Origin: Parabacteroides sp. AD58
GTDB lineage: Bacteria; Bacteroidota; Bacteroidia; Bacteroidales; Tannerellaceae
Assembly: GCF_023744375.2 (NCBI RefSeq)
Contig: NZ_CP146284.1
Span: 496,001 to 560,000, forward strand
Length of the DNA: 64,000 nt
Reading direction: 5' to 3'
Both the position numbers and the translations under genes were made by a program. How positions within the stretch are numbered: position 1 is the stretch's first letter; the number at the start of each line of letters is the position of its first letter. Positions 16,919 through 26,445 of this stretch are shown here, piece after piece. The notes under the pieces are model-generated. The model was not told where the DNA came from. It was given only the letters and a program-made list of their open reading frames with translations, and made no database searches.

Positions 16919-17659
16919 ATGAAAGTTGGATTATTTATTCCGTGTTATATCAATGCAGTATATCCGGAAGTTGGAGTGGCAGCCTTCAAGTTGTTGAAGC
17001 AAGTCGGGGTTGATGTAGATTATCCACTTGATCAGACTTGTTGTGGCCAGCCAATGGCTAATGCCGGATTTGAGAATGAAGCAACTAAGTTGGCTGTTCG
17101 TATGGAAGATCTTTTCCAGTCGTATGATTATGTGGTAGGACCGTCAGCCAGTTGCGTCGCTTTTGTGAAAGAAAATCATCCGCATATATTAAAGAAGGCG
17201 GGACATGTTTGTACAAATAGCGAGAAGATCTATGATATTTGTGAGTTTTTACATGATGTGATCAAGCCGAAGAGTCTGCCTGCTGTTTTCCCACATAAAG
17301 TAAGTTTGCATAATAGCTGCCATGGAGTAAGGGAATTACATCTTTCTTCACCCAGTGAAATGAATATTCCTTATTACTCAAAGCTGCGCAATTTACTTTC
17401 TTTGGTAAAAGGCATTGAAGTTTTTGAACCTAAACGGGTAGACGAATGCTGTGGTTTTGGTGGTATGTTTTCGGTTGAGGAACCGGAAGTCTCTGTTTGT
17501 ATGGGACATGATAAAGTAATGGACCATATGAGCACGGGTGCCGAATATATTACGGGTGCTGACAGTTCTTGCCTGATGCACATGCAAGGTGTTATCAAGC
17601 GCGAGCATCTTCCTATACAAACTATTCATATTGTTCAGATTTTAGCAGCCGGATTATGA
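16919..17659 (+). CDS. lutA: LutA, Fe-S subunit of L-lactate oxidation complex
   Basis: A 246-residue protein with two CCG domains (CCGQPMANAGFENEA and CCGFGGMFSVEEPEVS), the layout of LutA/YkgE. With LutB and LutC it forms the cytoplasmic complex that oxidises L-lactate to pyruvate. I start it at ATG 16919 (MKVGLFIPCYINAVYP), which gives the usual family N-terminus; a longer reading from TTG at 16892 would overlap the regulator gene. Its stop overlaps the start of lutB in an ATGA junction, a sign of coupled translation. Confidence 0.92.
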   Translation: MKVGLFIPCYINAVYPEVGVAAFKLLKQVGVDVDYPLDQTCCGQPMANAGFENEATKLAVRMEDLFQSYDYVVGPSASCVAFVKENHPHILKKAGHVCTNSEKIYDICEFLHDVIKPKSLPAVFPHKVSLHNSCHGVRELHLSSPSEMNIPYYSKLRNLLSLVKGIEVFEPKRVDECCGFGGMFSVEEPEVSVCMGHDKVMDHMSTGAEYITGADSSCLMHMQGVIKREHLPIQTIHIVQILAAGL

Positions 17660-19023
17660 GTACGAAACATTCAATAGCTGCGGCCCGGTTCATAGAGAAT
17701 CGCCCGCAAGAAAAGTGGCACGATGAGACGTTATGGATGGTTCGTGCAAAACGTGATAAACAAAGTAAATCATTACCCGAATGGGAACGATTACGCGATT
17801 TGGCCAGTGCCATCAAGATGTATTCGAACAGTCACTTGGAAACTTTGTTGCAAGAGTTTGAAAAGAATGCTGTAGCCAACGGAGCGATCGTTCATTGGGC
17901 GAAAGATGCAGAAGAGCATAACCAGATTGTGTATGATATATTAAAAGAACATCAGGCAAAGAATCTGGTGAAGAGCAAATCGATGTTGACGGAAGAATGC
18001 GAAATGAATCCGTTCCTGTTTTCTAAAGGCATTGATGTTGTGGAAAGTGATTTGGGAGAACGAATTCTTCAGCTGATGAATTTAAAGCCGAGTCATATTG
18101 TTCTTCCGGCTATTCATATCAAACGCCAGCAGGTGGGTGAAATGATGGAAGAAAAATTGGGTACAGAAAAAGGTAATTTTGATCCGACTTATCTGACCCA
18201 TGCTGCCCGGAAGCATTTACGCGAAAAGTTCTTGCACGCGGATGTGTCGATGACGGGTGCTAATTTTGCTGTGGCTTCAACGGGTGAAATCGTGGTTTGT
18301 ACCAATGAAGGTAATGCCGATATGGGCACATCGTTTGCTAAGGTGCATATCGCTACTTTTGGTATGGAAAAGATTGTTCCGAATCGGGAAGCATTAGGCG
18401 TGTTTACTCGTCTGTTGGCCCGTTCGGGTACGGGACAACCCATCACTTCTTATACTTCTCATTACAGAAAGCCGCCTGAGGGTTGTGAGTTCCATATCAT
18501 CATTGTAGATAATGGACGAAGTGAGATTCTGGCCAAGCCTGATCATGTGAAGACGTTGAACTGTATCCGTTGCGGAGAATGTATGAATACATGTCCGGTA
18601 TATCGTCGGAGTGGAGGCTATTCTTATACTTATTTCATTCCGGGTCCAATTGGAATCAATTTAGGTATGTTACGTGATCCGGAGAAATATGCCGATAATG
18701 TTTCTGCTTGTTCTTTGTGCTTATCTTGTTCGAATGTATGTCCGGCTAAAGTGGATTTAGGTGAACAGATTTATAAATGGAGACAAGATTTGGAACGGTT
18801 GGGACGAGCCAATAAGCAGAAAAAGTTGATGTCGGAAGGTATGCAATATCTGATGGAACGTCCGGCCTTGTTCGATACAGCCCTGAAGTTTGCTCCAGTT
18901 GTGAATCATTTACCACGTTTCATGGTGTATAATGCCGTTAATGCGTGGGGAAAAGGTCGGGAACTTCCTGCGTTTGCGAAAGAATCGTTTAATGAATTGT
19001 GGAAAAAGAACAAAGTAAAATGA
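17656..19023 (+). CDS. lutB: LutB, 4Fe-4S and LUD-domain subunit of L-lactate oxidation complex
   Basis: A 455-residue protein with an N-terminal LUD domain (about 60-290; SMTGANFAVASTGEIVVCTN) and a C-terminal pair of 4Fe-4S cluster motifs (CIRCGECMNTCPVYR near 305 and CSLCLSCSNVCPAKV near 355). It is the central electron-transfer subunit of the Lut complex. The start at 17656 overlaps the lutA stop by four bases (ATGA). Its own stop overlaps the lutC start in the same way. Length and order lutA-lutB-lutC match the family. Confidence 0.93.
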   Translation: MSTKHSIAAARFIENRPQEKWHDETLWMVRAKRDKQSKSLPEWERLRDLASAIKMYSNSHLETLLQEFEKNAVANGAIVHWAKDAEEHNQIVYDILKEHQAKNLVKSKSMLTEECEMNPFLFSKGIDVVESDLGERILQLMNLKPSHIVLPAIHIKRQQVGEMMEEKLGTEKGNFDPTYLTHAARKHLREKFLHADVSMTGANFAVASTGEIVVCTNEGNADMGTSFAKVHIATFGMEKIVPNREALGVFTRLLARSGTGQPITSYTSHYRKPPEGCEFHIIIVDNGRSEILAKPDHVKTLNCIRCGECMNTCPVYRRSGGYSYTYFIPGPIGINLGMLRDPEKYADNVSACSLCLSCSNVCPAKVDLGEQIYKWRQDLERLGRANKQKKLMSEGMQYLMERPALFDTALKFAPVVNHLPRFMVYNAVNAWGKGRELPAFAKESFNELWKKNKVK

Positions 19024-19598
19024 GCAGTAAAGAAGATATATTAAAACGGATTCATGCAAATACCCGGCAACAGTATGATATGCCGGATCTATCATTGAAT
19101 GCAATCGTTTACGAAGATAAGCTAAATACTTTTATTGATGTGCTGAAAGCTGCGGGAGGGGAAGCCTATGTCATGCAGCCAGAAGATGATCTGAATGCTG
19201 TCATTCAGAAATTTTATCCAGATGCTCAGCGTATAGGTTCAAATCTGAAAGATATTACTTGTGCTACATTTAATCCGGATGAACTGGAAGATCCTCGTGA
19301 ATTAAATGGAACAGATGTTTCTATTGTGAAAGGAGAATTTGGCGTCGCTGAGAATGCTGCTGTCTGGTTGCCTTGTCAATATCGCTATAAGGCTGTTTAT
19401 TTTATTTCCAACGCTTTGGTGATCATATTGAATCGGGAAGAACTGGTTAATAATATGAATGAAGCTTACCGTCGAATTGAAAAGGCTGAATATTCTTATG
19501 GTGTGTTTATGTCCGGTCCATCGAAGACGGCTGATATCGAACAGGCTTTGGTCTTTGGAGCCCACGGACCAATTCGTGTAACGGTTATCCTATTATAA
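19020..19598 (+). CDS. lutC: LutC, LUD-domain subunit of L-lactate oxidation complex
   Basis: A 192-residue LUD-domain protein (VSIVKGEFGVAENAAVWLP in the middle and a GAHGPIRVTVILL end). It completes the Lut complex for L-lactate oxidation. The start ATG at 19020 overlaps the lutB stop by four bases; reading from 18999 would add a few residues inside lutB. The last gene of the operon, it is followed by a strong hairpin shared with the convergent speA. Confidence 0.9.
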   Translation: MSSKEDILKRIHANTRQQYDMPDLSLNAIVYEDKLNTFIDVLKAAGGEAYVMQPEDDLNAVIQKFYPDAQRIGSNLKDITCATFNPDELEDPRELNGTDVSIVKGEFGVAENAAVWLPCQYRYKAVYFISNALVIILNREELVNNMNEAYRRIEKAEYSYGVFMSGPSKTADIEQALVFGAHGPIRVTVILL

Positions 19599-19648
19599 TT
19601 TAGCATAGACGGCATCAGATCAGTATCAGAAAGAGAAGATGCTTCATA

Positions 19649-19687
19649 AAACAAATAACCCCTCTGTATCGGAGGGGTTATTTGTTT
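19649..19687. terminator. Bidirectional terminator between lutC and speA
   Basis: The perfect hairpin ACAAATAACCCCTC and its complement around TGTATCG is flanked by A-rich sequence on one side and T-rich on the other, so it can stop transcription from both convergent genes. Confidence 0.85.
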
Positions 19688-19705
19688 ATATATGTATGGA
19701 AGATA

Positions 19706-21598
19706 CTATTCTAAATAAGTATATCCATATAGACCGGAACGGTAGTTTGATAAGAATTCACGACCTTCTTCTGCAGAGATAGTTCCTTTCTTGACGGAAG
19801 ATGCGACCCAAACTTCAATAGCCCGAGCCATACGCTTCGGGTTGAATTGAACATATTCTAATACATCAGCTACTGTCTCTCCTTCGATGACACGGTCTAT
19901 AACATATTTATCTCCCTTGACTTTAATATGTACAGCATTTGTATCACCAAATAAATTATGTAAATCACCCAGGATTTCTTGATAGGCACCTACAAGGAAA
20001 ACGCCTAAATAATAATGTTCTCCTTCTCTTAACTTATGGACCGGTAAGTAATATGAGAAATTCCGGGTTGAAATAAAGTTGTCTATTTTACCGTCCGAGT
20101 CACAGGTTATATCTTGTAATGTAGCAGACTTGGTAGGTTGTTCTTCCAGTCGGCTGATTGGCATTACAGGAAAAATCTGATCGATCGCCCAGGAATCAGG
20201 TAAAGATTGGAACAAAGAAAAATTACAGAAATATTTATCTGGTAATAATTTCGATATTTTCTTCAGTTCATCGGGAGCATGTTTAACACTTTCTGCCATT
20301 TCAAAGACATCTCGGGCAATAGACCAGAATAACCGTTCAACATGAGCACGGGTTTTTAAGTCGATTAAGCCTAAATTGAACAACTCGAGTGCTTCTTCCC
20401 GGCATTGAAGGGTATCATGCCATGTCTCTATCAGTCGTGGCTGGTTGAGTGTATCCCATAAATTATAGAGTTCGCGTACTAATTCATGGGCATCTGGCTG
20501 CAACTCTTCATTTTCATCACATGCAGGCAGACTTGTACTGGCCAATGCTTCAATAATCAATACGGAGTGATGGGCTGTTAATGATCGCCCGGATTCAGTG
20601 ATGATATTAGGTTGTTCCAATCCGAATTTCTTGCAAACGTCAGCCAAAGCAGACACTGCATCATTTACATATTCTTGAATGGAATAATTCATGCTATTCC
20701 CACTCAGGGCAGAACGGGTGCCATCGTAGTCAACGCCAAGGCCACCTCCGATATCAACAAATTGGATATTGAATCCCATCTGTTTCAGCTGTACATAAAA
20801 CTGAGTAGCTTCACGGAGAGCTGTTTTTATTCTTCGTATATTTGTTACCTGACTACCTATATGGAAGTGGATTAATTTCAGGCAATCTTTCAGTCCGTTT
20901 TGCTCTAACAATTCTAATGCTTCTAAAAGCTCGCTGGAATTCAATCCAAATTTACTGACATCACCTCCAGACTCTTCCCATTTTCCGCTGCCTGAGCTGG
21001 CCAGTTTAATTCGGATACCTATGTTAGGCATCACATTCATGCGCTTGGCCAATGTGGCAATGGTTTTCAGCTCCATCATTTTTTCTACAACCAGGAAGAT
21101 ACGTCTTCCCATCTTTTGAGCGAGTAAAGCTAATTCTATATAGCTTTCATCTTTGTAGCCATTGCATATAATCATAGCGTCGCTGTCTATATCGATAGAC
21201 AGAACAGCATGCAGTTCCGGTTTAGATCCGGCCTCCAGTCCGATATTGAATTTATTGCCATGACTCACAATCTCTTCAACAACGGGGCGCATTTGATTTA
21301 CCTTAATAGGATAAATGATGTAATTTTTAGCTGTAAACCCGTACTCTTTTGCAGCTTTGTCAAAACAACTGGATATTTTCTCAATACGATTGTTGAGAAT
21401 ATCCGGGAAACGGAGTAAAACAGGTGCCGCCACATCTTGAATTTGCAGCTCTTCCATCAGATTTTCCAAATCGATGATTGGTCCGCCAGCTTTGGGTTGT
21501 ACAGCGACATGCCCTTTTTCATTAATCGAAAAATAATTCAGTCCCCAACCATTGATGTTGTACAGTTCGGCTGAATCTTCAATTTTCCATTTTCTCAT
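19706..21598 (-). CDS. speA: Biosynthetic arginine decarboxylase
   Basis: A 630-residue pyridoxal-phosphate enzyme of the alanine-racemase-like fold III group. The lysine that holds the cofactor is in NYIIYPIKVNQMRPVVEEI near residue 100, and the family motifs VDIGGGLGVDYDGTRS and ITESGRSLTAHHS follow. The C-terminal domain (about 450-630) has the usual family length. It converts arginine to agmatine, the first step of one route to putrescine and spermidine. It stands alone on the minus strand and shares a terminator with lutC. No regulatory element is clear in the 327 bases upstream. Confidence 0.95.
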   Translation of the reverse strand: MRKWKIEDSAELYNINGWGLNYFSINEKGHVAVQPKAGGPIIDLENLMEELQIQDVAAPVLLRFPDILNNRIEKISSCFDKAAKEYGFTAKNYIIYPIKVNQMRPVVEEIVSHGNKFNIGLEAGSKPELHAVLSIDIDSDAMIICNGYKDESYIELALLAQKMGRRIFLVVEKMMELKTIATLAKRMNVMPNIGIRIKLASSGSGKWEESGGDVSKFGLNSSELLEALELLEQNGLKDCLKLIHFHIGSQVTNIRRIKTALREATQFYVQLKQMGFNIQFVDIGGGLGVDYDGTRSALSGNSMNYSIQEYVNDAVSALADVCKKFGLEQPNIITESGRSLTAHHSVLIIEALASTSLPACDENEELQPDAHELVRELYNLWDTLNQPRLIETWHDTLQCREEALELFNLGLIDLKTRAHVERLFWSIARDVFEMAESVKHAPDELKKISKLLPDKYFCNFSLFQSLPDSWAIDQIFPVMPISRLEEQPTKSATLQDITCDSDGKIDNFISTRNFSYYLPVHKLREGEHYYLGVFLVGAYQEILGDLHNLFGDTNAVHIKVKGDKYVIDRVIEGETVADVLEYVQFNPKRMARAIEVWVASSVKKGTISAEEGREFLSNYRSGLYGYTYLE

Positions 21599-21925
21599 TT
21601 ACTTCCTGTTAATAAGTTAGAGGTAATAATAAAGAATAATATGTATAGAATGGCTCCTTGCTGTGAAACATTATCTGAAAGAATATTATTTCAATGAATA
21701 TGAATATTCGTTTGTCAGGCCGATTCTAAAACAGCATCAAAGTTGCGAAAAAAAAATCATATATCTTGAGTTTTTTTATTAAATTTGGAAGACAAGCTGT
21801 ATTTCGGATGATTTTTAAAGATGTTTTATGTTTAAAAGCAGGATTAACTCATTTTTGCATAATTGTTACTGGTTTGATTCTGTAGAAACGTATTTTTGAT
21901 TCAAATCTGAAACGGTATTTCAAAT
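21599..21925. other. Intergenic region between speA and the IclR regulator
   Basis: This AT-rich divergent spacer holds one good plus-strand -7 box, TATTTTTG at 21891-21898, with GGTTTGATTC upstream. It continues into TTTGATTCAAA, a short palindrome at 21895-21905 just before the regulator gene, which could be an autoregulatory site. I see no RNA gene. Confidence 0.45.
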
Positions 21926-22735
21926 ATGGAAACACTTCTCTCAAATCTGGAAAAAACGGATGAAAATTACAAAGTACCTAATTTGGAAAAAGGAATAGCT
22001 GTTTTAGAGTATCTGTCATATAATTCGAATGGACGAACTTTACAAGAAATCAAGCAGGCTTTGGATATTTCTCAGACAACGGCTTATCGTATATTGAATA
22101 CATTAGTTCGTCTTGAATATTTATGTTTTGATGATAAGACAAAACACTATCGGATAACTCGAAAATTGCTTACGTTAGGTTTTTATTCGTTGAAAGAGCA
22201 CAATTTATTAGAGATAGTGCTGCCTAAACTGCGAGAACTGCGGGATATCGTAAAAGAAACGGTTTGTTTTGGTGTACTGGGAAATGAAAAAGGTATATTT
22301 ATAGAGCAGGCCCAAGGACTACATGCTTTTCATTTTGTCTTAACTCCTGGAAAACCTTTTGAACTTCATTGTTCAGCTCCGGGAAAAGCTATTATGGCTT
22401 ATTTGCCTGATACAGTAAGGGACAGATATTTGTCTAATATGTCATTTCAATGTTTTAATGCAAATACGATAACTGATCGTGAAGTGTATTTAAGAGAGTT
22501 GGATGAGGTCCGGAAAAAAGGTTATGCTTTAGACAATGAGGAAGAAATGAGTGGTGTGGTTTGTATAGGTGCGGCTATTCTAGATTATACTGGTTTCCCG
22601 AGTGGGGCGATTTGGATTTCAGGACCGAAAGATCGTTTGCCAGAATCCATTCGAGAAGAATCTGCTCTCGTTATTATGAAATATGCAAAGATGATATCTT
22701 CAGAATTGGGATTTAGTCCGAGACTGATAGATTAG
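21926..22735 (+). CDS. IclR-family transcriptional regulator
   Basis: A 269-residue regulator with an N-terminal winged helix-turn-helix (about 20-85; NGRTLQEIKQALDISQTTAY, then RILNTLVRLEYL) and the IclR effector-binding domain (about 95-260; VCFGVLGNEKGIFIEQAQG and HCSAPGKAIMAYLPD). IclR proteins often respond to small aromatic or carboxylic acids and control nearby degradation genes. It is the first gene of a long plus-strand series and lies 29 bases before the di-haem propeller gene, so it may control that cluster. The ligand is not known. Confidence 0.88.
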   Translation: METLLSNLEKTDENYKVPNLEKGIAVLEYLSYNSNGRTLQEIKQALDISQTTAYRILNTLVRLEYLCFDDKTKHYRITRKLLTLGFYSLKEHNLLEIVLPKLRELRDIVKETVCFGVLGNEKGIFIEQAQGLHAFHFVLTPGKPFELHCSAPGKAIMAYLPDTVRDRYLSNMSFQCFNANTITDREVYLRELDEVRKKGYALDNEEEMSGVVCIGAAILDYTGFPSGAIWISGPKDRLPESIREESALVIMKYAKMISSELGFSPRLID

Positions 22736-22764
22736 AAAATAAGTTACCATTAAAATATTGGACC

Positions 22765-24540
22765 ATGAAAATGCGGAAAAATATATGGAGAAAATTATTG
22801 TTGGCAGGACTAGCTTGTTGTTGCTTATCCTGGGTTGAAGCTGGTACTCCTCCTTTCTTTACAACAGGGATAGATATTGGTCAGAATGGAGAGATGTGGT
22901 TAGCTGAAAAAGGAAAGAATTGCGTAGATGTTTTTTCAGCGGATGGAGAAACATTGTTGTATTCTTACCCGGTAGATGAAGCGCCCACGGGCCTTTTGTT
23001 GCATGAAGATAAAGTTTATATAACAACTTTTGGTTCGACGGGTCATTTACAGGTTATGCAAAAGGAAACTGGGAAAGTAGAAAAGATTATACCTACGGGA
23101 TCAGGAGCTTGCTCTCCATTATTGGGACCAGACGGGAAACGTATCTATGTTTGCAATCAGTTTTCTAATAATGTTGTGGAAATAGATTTGGCTAATGGAA
23201 AAATACTACGTACGGTTAAAGTTCTTCGTGAGCCCAGATCGGCAGTATTTAGTAAAGATGGTAAATATATGTTTGTTGCCAATTTCCTGCCGGCACAACG
23301 AGCCGATATCGATTATGTAGCAGCTTGCGTGTCGGTGATCGACATGTCTAAGTTTGAAAAGATAAAAGATATACAGCTTGCAAATGGCAGTAATGCTTTG
23401 CGGGGTTTGTGTGTAACGCCTGATGGCAAGTATGTATATGTCTCTCATAATTTAGGTCGTTTTACGGTACCAACGTCTCAATTACAGCAAGGATGGATGA
23501 ATACGAGTGCATTTAGTATCATTGATGCTGACGATTTGAGTTATGCCGGCGTTGTTGTTGTCGATGAACCGGATAGAGGAGCAGCTGGTATATGGAGCAT
23601 TGCTTGTGATGAGGAAAAGATTTATATCACGCACAGTGGTACCCATGAAATAAGTGTAATTGATCATAAAGCTATGCGAGATAAGTTTGAAGCTTATCCT
23701 GATAAGTCTCGGTTGGACTACGATCTGACATTTCTGTATGGTATTCGGACACGAATTCCCTTGCAGGGAAATGGTCCACGTTGTATGTTTGCTGGTGAGA
23801 ACAAAGTCATAATTCCAACATATTTCGCAGACGTATTGAATATATTGGATAAAGAAACACTTGAATTAACTTCAATTCCGTTAAATCCGGATAGAACAGA
23901 GACGGATGTGCAGAAAGGCGAGCGTTATTTTAATGATGCTGCCAAATGTTTCCAGAACTGGCAGAGTTGTAATGGCTGTCATCCCGGTGATGCGCGTACG
24001 GATGGTATGAATTGGGATTTAATGAATGATGGAATTGGAAATTCTAAGAATTGTAAAAGTTTGCTGTTCAGTCATGTGACACCTCCTTGTATGATTTCTG
24101 GAATTCGGGAATCTGCCGAATTGGCTGTTCGCGCAGGTTTTCGGTATATTCAGTTTTATGAACCGGAAGAAGATATGTCCTTATGCGTTGATGCGTATTT
24201 AAAATCACTGCAGCCTGTTCCAAGTCCATACTTGGTGAATGGAAAATTAAGTGAAAAGGCAGAAGCTGGGCGTAAGGTCTTTGAGAAACTTAAATGCGGA
24301 GAGTGCCATAGTGGTCCATATTATACAGATATGAAATATCATGTGATAGGTGAGAATGTTGAATTCGAGAAAGGATGGGATACACCTACTTTACGTGAAG
24401 TGTGGCGCACAGCTCCTTATTTGTTCAATGGATCAGCCGCTACTATGGAAGATGTATTCCGTGTATATAAGCATGGTATTGATAAAAAAGTATCAGATAA
24501 GGAAATTGAGGAGTTATCAGAGTATGTAAATTCTTTGTAA
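22765..24540 (+). CDS. YncE-like beta-propeller protein with two c-type haem sites
   Basis: A 591-residue exported protein: signal peptide (about 1-27), a seven-bladed YVTN/YncE-type propeller (about 30-380; blades such as RIYVCNQFSNNVVEIDLANG), then a cytochrome c peroxidase-like di-haem part with CNGCH near residue 402 and CGECH near 512. The fold suggests a periplasmic redox protein whose propeller may bind a substrate or partner. Similar fused proteins are known in other bacteria, but their role is usually not shown. It follows the IclR gene and is three bases from the chorismatase-like gene, so they are co-transcribed. A CcsBA haem-attachment gene lies downstream. The substrate cannot be told. 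Confidence 0.85.
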   Translation: MKMRKNIWRKLLLAGLACCCLSWVEAGTPPFFTTGIDIGQNGEMWLAEKGKNCVDVFSADGETLLYSYPVDEAPTGLLLHEDKVYITTFGSTGHLQVMQKETGKVEKIIPTGSGACSPLLGPDGKRIYVCNQFSNNVVEIDLANGKILRTVKVLREPRSAVFSKDGKYMFVANFLPAQRADIDYVAACVSVIDMSKFEKIKDIQLANGSNALRGLCVTPDGKYVYVSHNLGRFTVPTSQLQQGWMNTSAFSIIDADDLSYAGVVVVDEPDRGAAGIWSIACDEEKIYITHSGTHEISVIDHKAMRDKFEAYPDKSRLDYDLTFLYGIRTRIPLQGNGPRCMFAGENKVIIPTYFADVLNILDKETLELTSIPLNPDRTETDVQKGERYFNDAAKCFQNWQSCNGCHPGDARTDGMNWDLMNDGIGNSKNCKSLLFSHVTPPCMISGIRESAELAVRAGFRYIQFYEPEEDMSLCVDAYLKSLQPVPSPYLVNGKLSEKAEAGRKVFEKLKCGECHSGPYYTDMKYHVIGENVEFEKGWDTPTLREVWRTAPYLFNGSAATMEDVFRVYKHGIDKKVSDKEIEELSEYVNSL

Positions 24541-24542
24541 AA

Positions 24543-25646
24543 ATGAGTTCTATGAATTATTGTCAGAAGATACATTATAATATATTTCAGGCAGATCAGG
24601 CTGATTTTGATAAATTGGTTGATCGTCTGCTAGATTGTATTCCTCAGAATGAAATAGTTCTACGCCTGGTGTTTTTCGGAAAGCCTTTGTCAAATGCTCA
24701 GTATTTAGAGCGGAGACTGTTAATCCGAAAGAAAGTCCGTTATCGTTATCAGCATAGTGAACCGGCATTAACGTATGTTGCACAACCACCGTTGGGTGCT
24801 GCATTAATTATGGAAGTGCATAGTTATATACCAGATGGGAGTGATTGCATAGCCTTTCGTCATTATGAAGGAACTCCTTATGTTATGGTGGAAAACGATA
24901 AGATGAAATGTCTGTATGCTGGCGGTTTCCAGGAAGATATCTTGATGTTTGGTATTCAGCAGCAGGCAGCAGGCGTTTTTGCCCGTTTGGGTGATGTATT
25001 ACGTAAAGAAGGTTTTCCGATAAGCAGTATTGTTCGGCAATGGAATTATATTGAGCGAATCACAGATTGTGATGGAGCCGATCAGCGCTACCAGATGTTT
25101 AATAATGCCCGCAGTGAATTTTATAAACCGGTTGATTGGAGTAACGGATATCCGGCTGCAACTGGTATTGGTGCTGATTTGGGAGGTTTGGTTGTGGATG
25201 TCGATGCTGTTGTATTCAAACAAGAAGACTGTTATGCAACGCCGATAGATAATAAACTCCAAATTGCTGCACATGCGTATTCTGAAAAGGTTCTGGAGAA
25301 AGCTGGGGTGCAGAAGACAACTCCTAAATTTGAAAGAGCCAAACGGCTTACTACCGGTAATAATAGTTTGATTTATATATCTGGGACAGCGGCTATCCGG
25401 GGAGAAGAAACTTTGGTTGGTGTTGGATTGGAACGGCAGTTGCGTATTACCATGGAAAATATAGCCGAATTGATAGGTGATGCAGCAATAAAATTTTTGC
25501 GTGTCTATTTAAAAGACCGTTCTTATTATGAAGAAGCGAAGTTTCTTTTGGAAACCTATCATTTGAATGTCCCTATATCATATATGTGTGCTGATGTTTG
25601 TCGGGAAGAATTATTAATTGAGATTGAAGGTATCGCGATGAAATAG
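24543..25646 (+). CDS. Chorismatase-like protein (FkbO/Hyg5/XanB2 type)
   Basis: A 367-residue cytoplasmic protein without signal peptide. Its C-terminal half has the pattern of bacterial chorismatases (formerly called pteridine-dependent dioxygenase-like): NARSEFYKPVDWSNGYPAATGIG, then a KLTTGN-like AKRLTTGNNSLIYISGTAAI segment and a RidA-like end. Known members cleave chorismate to pyruvate plus 3- or 4-hydroxybenzoate or a dihydroxy-cyclohexadienoate. The match is by eye and catalytic residues were not checked against a structure, so a RidA-like role is the alternative. It begins two bases after the di-haem gene. In a gut anaerobe this enzyme would be unexpected next to periplasmic haem proteins. 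Confidence 0.65.
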   Translation: MSSMNYCQKIHYNIFQADQADFDKLVDRLLDCIPQNEIVLRLVFFGKPLSNAQYLERRLLIRKKVRYRYQHSEPALTYVAQPPLGAALIMEVHSYIPDGSDCIAFRHYEGTPYVMVENDKMKCLYAGGFQEDILMFGIQQQAAGVFARLGDVLRKEGFPISSIVRQWNYIERITDCDGADQRYQMFNNARSEFYKPVDWSNGYPAATGIGADLGGLVVDVDAVVFKQEDCYATPIDNKLQIAAHAYSEKVLEKAGVQKTTPKFERAKRLTTGNNSLIYISGTAAIRGEETLVGVGLERQLRITMENIAELIGDAAIKFLRVYLKDRSYYEEAKFLLETYHLNVPISYMCADVCREELLIEIEGIAMK

Positions 25647-25773
25647 TTTTTCTGTTAGTAATTTGGCTGAATAAGGAAGAAGATAAATCTTCGGATGAAT
25701 TTACTCAAGTGAATATATAGCAGATGTTAGGCAATAACTGAAAATAATTAATCTACTAAAAATATGAAAGTTT

Positions 25774-26343
25774 ATGGCGTATTCTAAAAAGTACACAAAT
25801 GCCGATTTCTATAAAGACGGCAAATTCCTGCAGGATGTTGCTATGGAAGCAATGAAAGATATGTTTGCATATTATGGAGTCCCTTTTACCGAGCTGATGG
25901 CTAAAGAAATGTGGGTGACAGATTTTGGTTTAGGAGACTTTGAAAATGTTGGTATGGGCGGTATTTTCTGGGTAAATGATCCGGAATATGGTTATTTCGC
26001 TCACGCCATTTATTTGTTGCCGGGGCAGATGATTCCTGAGCATGCTCACGTTAAAACAAAATTCCCGGCAAAACATGAATCATGGATGGTTGAGAAAGGT
26101 TGGGTGTATAATTTCTCTGAGATAGGAGATGAGACACCTAATGCTCCGACTATTCCGGCTACTCATGGTCCGATTAAGAGTAAGAATTTTGTGGTTCAGA
26201 AAGTAGGAGATGTGTTACGCCTGAAAAAGTTAGAGTCATTCCATTTTATGATGGCTGGACCGGAAGGTGCGATAGTTGATGAGTGGGCTTGCTACCACGA
26301 TAATGATGGCTTGCGCTTTACCAACGATAAAGCTGCATTATAA
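25774..26343 (+). CDS. Cupin-type metal-binding protein
   Basis: A 189-residue cytoplasmic protein. The segment PEHAHVKTKFPAKHESWMVE carries the HxH and a downstream Glu typical of cupin metal sites, followed by GWVYNF, and a later ESFHFMMAGPEGAIVDEW supplies another candidate ligand, His. The layout recalls D-lyxose isomerase-like cupins, but sugar isomerisation is only a guess. It lies 127 bases after the chorismatase-like gene and about 100 bases before the large haem fusion, on the same strand, so it belongs to the same cluster. Start ATG at 25774 gives MAYSKKYTNADFYKDG. Confidence 0.65.
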   Translation: MAYSKKYTNADFYKDGKFLQDVAMEAMKDMFAYYGVPFTELMAKEMWVTDFGLGDFENVGMGGIFWVNDPEYGYFAHAIYLLPGQMIPEHAHVKTKFPAKHESWMVEKGWVYNFSEIGDETPNAPTIPATHGPIKSKNFVVQKVGDVLRLKKLESFHFMMAGPEGAIVDEWACYHDNDGLRFTNDKAAL

Positions 26344-26445
26344 TTCTCTTTTGATTTGTTCTGTATATAATAAAATGTACAGAACAAATGCTATGGTAAT
26401 CTTGTGAATTGCAAGGTGTGTTGCTAACTGTATAATTGAAATAAC

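Noticed and set aside
18999..19020. Upstream start for lutC at 18999
   Set aside because: The ATG at 19020 overlaps the lutB stop as ATGA, the same coupling as at the lutA/lutB junction, and gives the family-like N-terminus.
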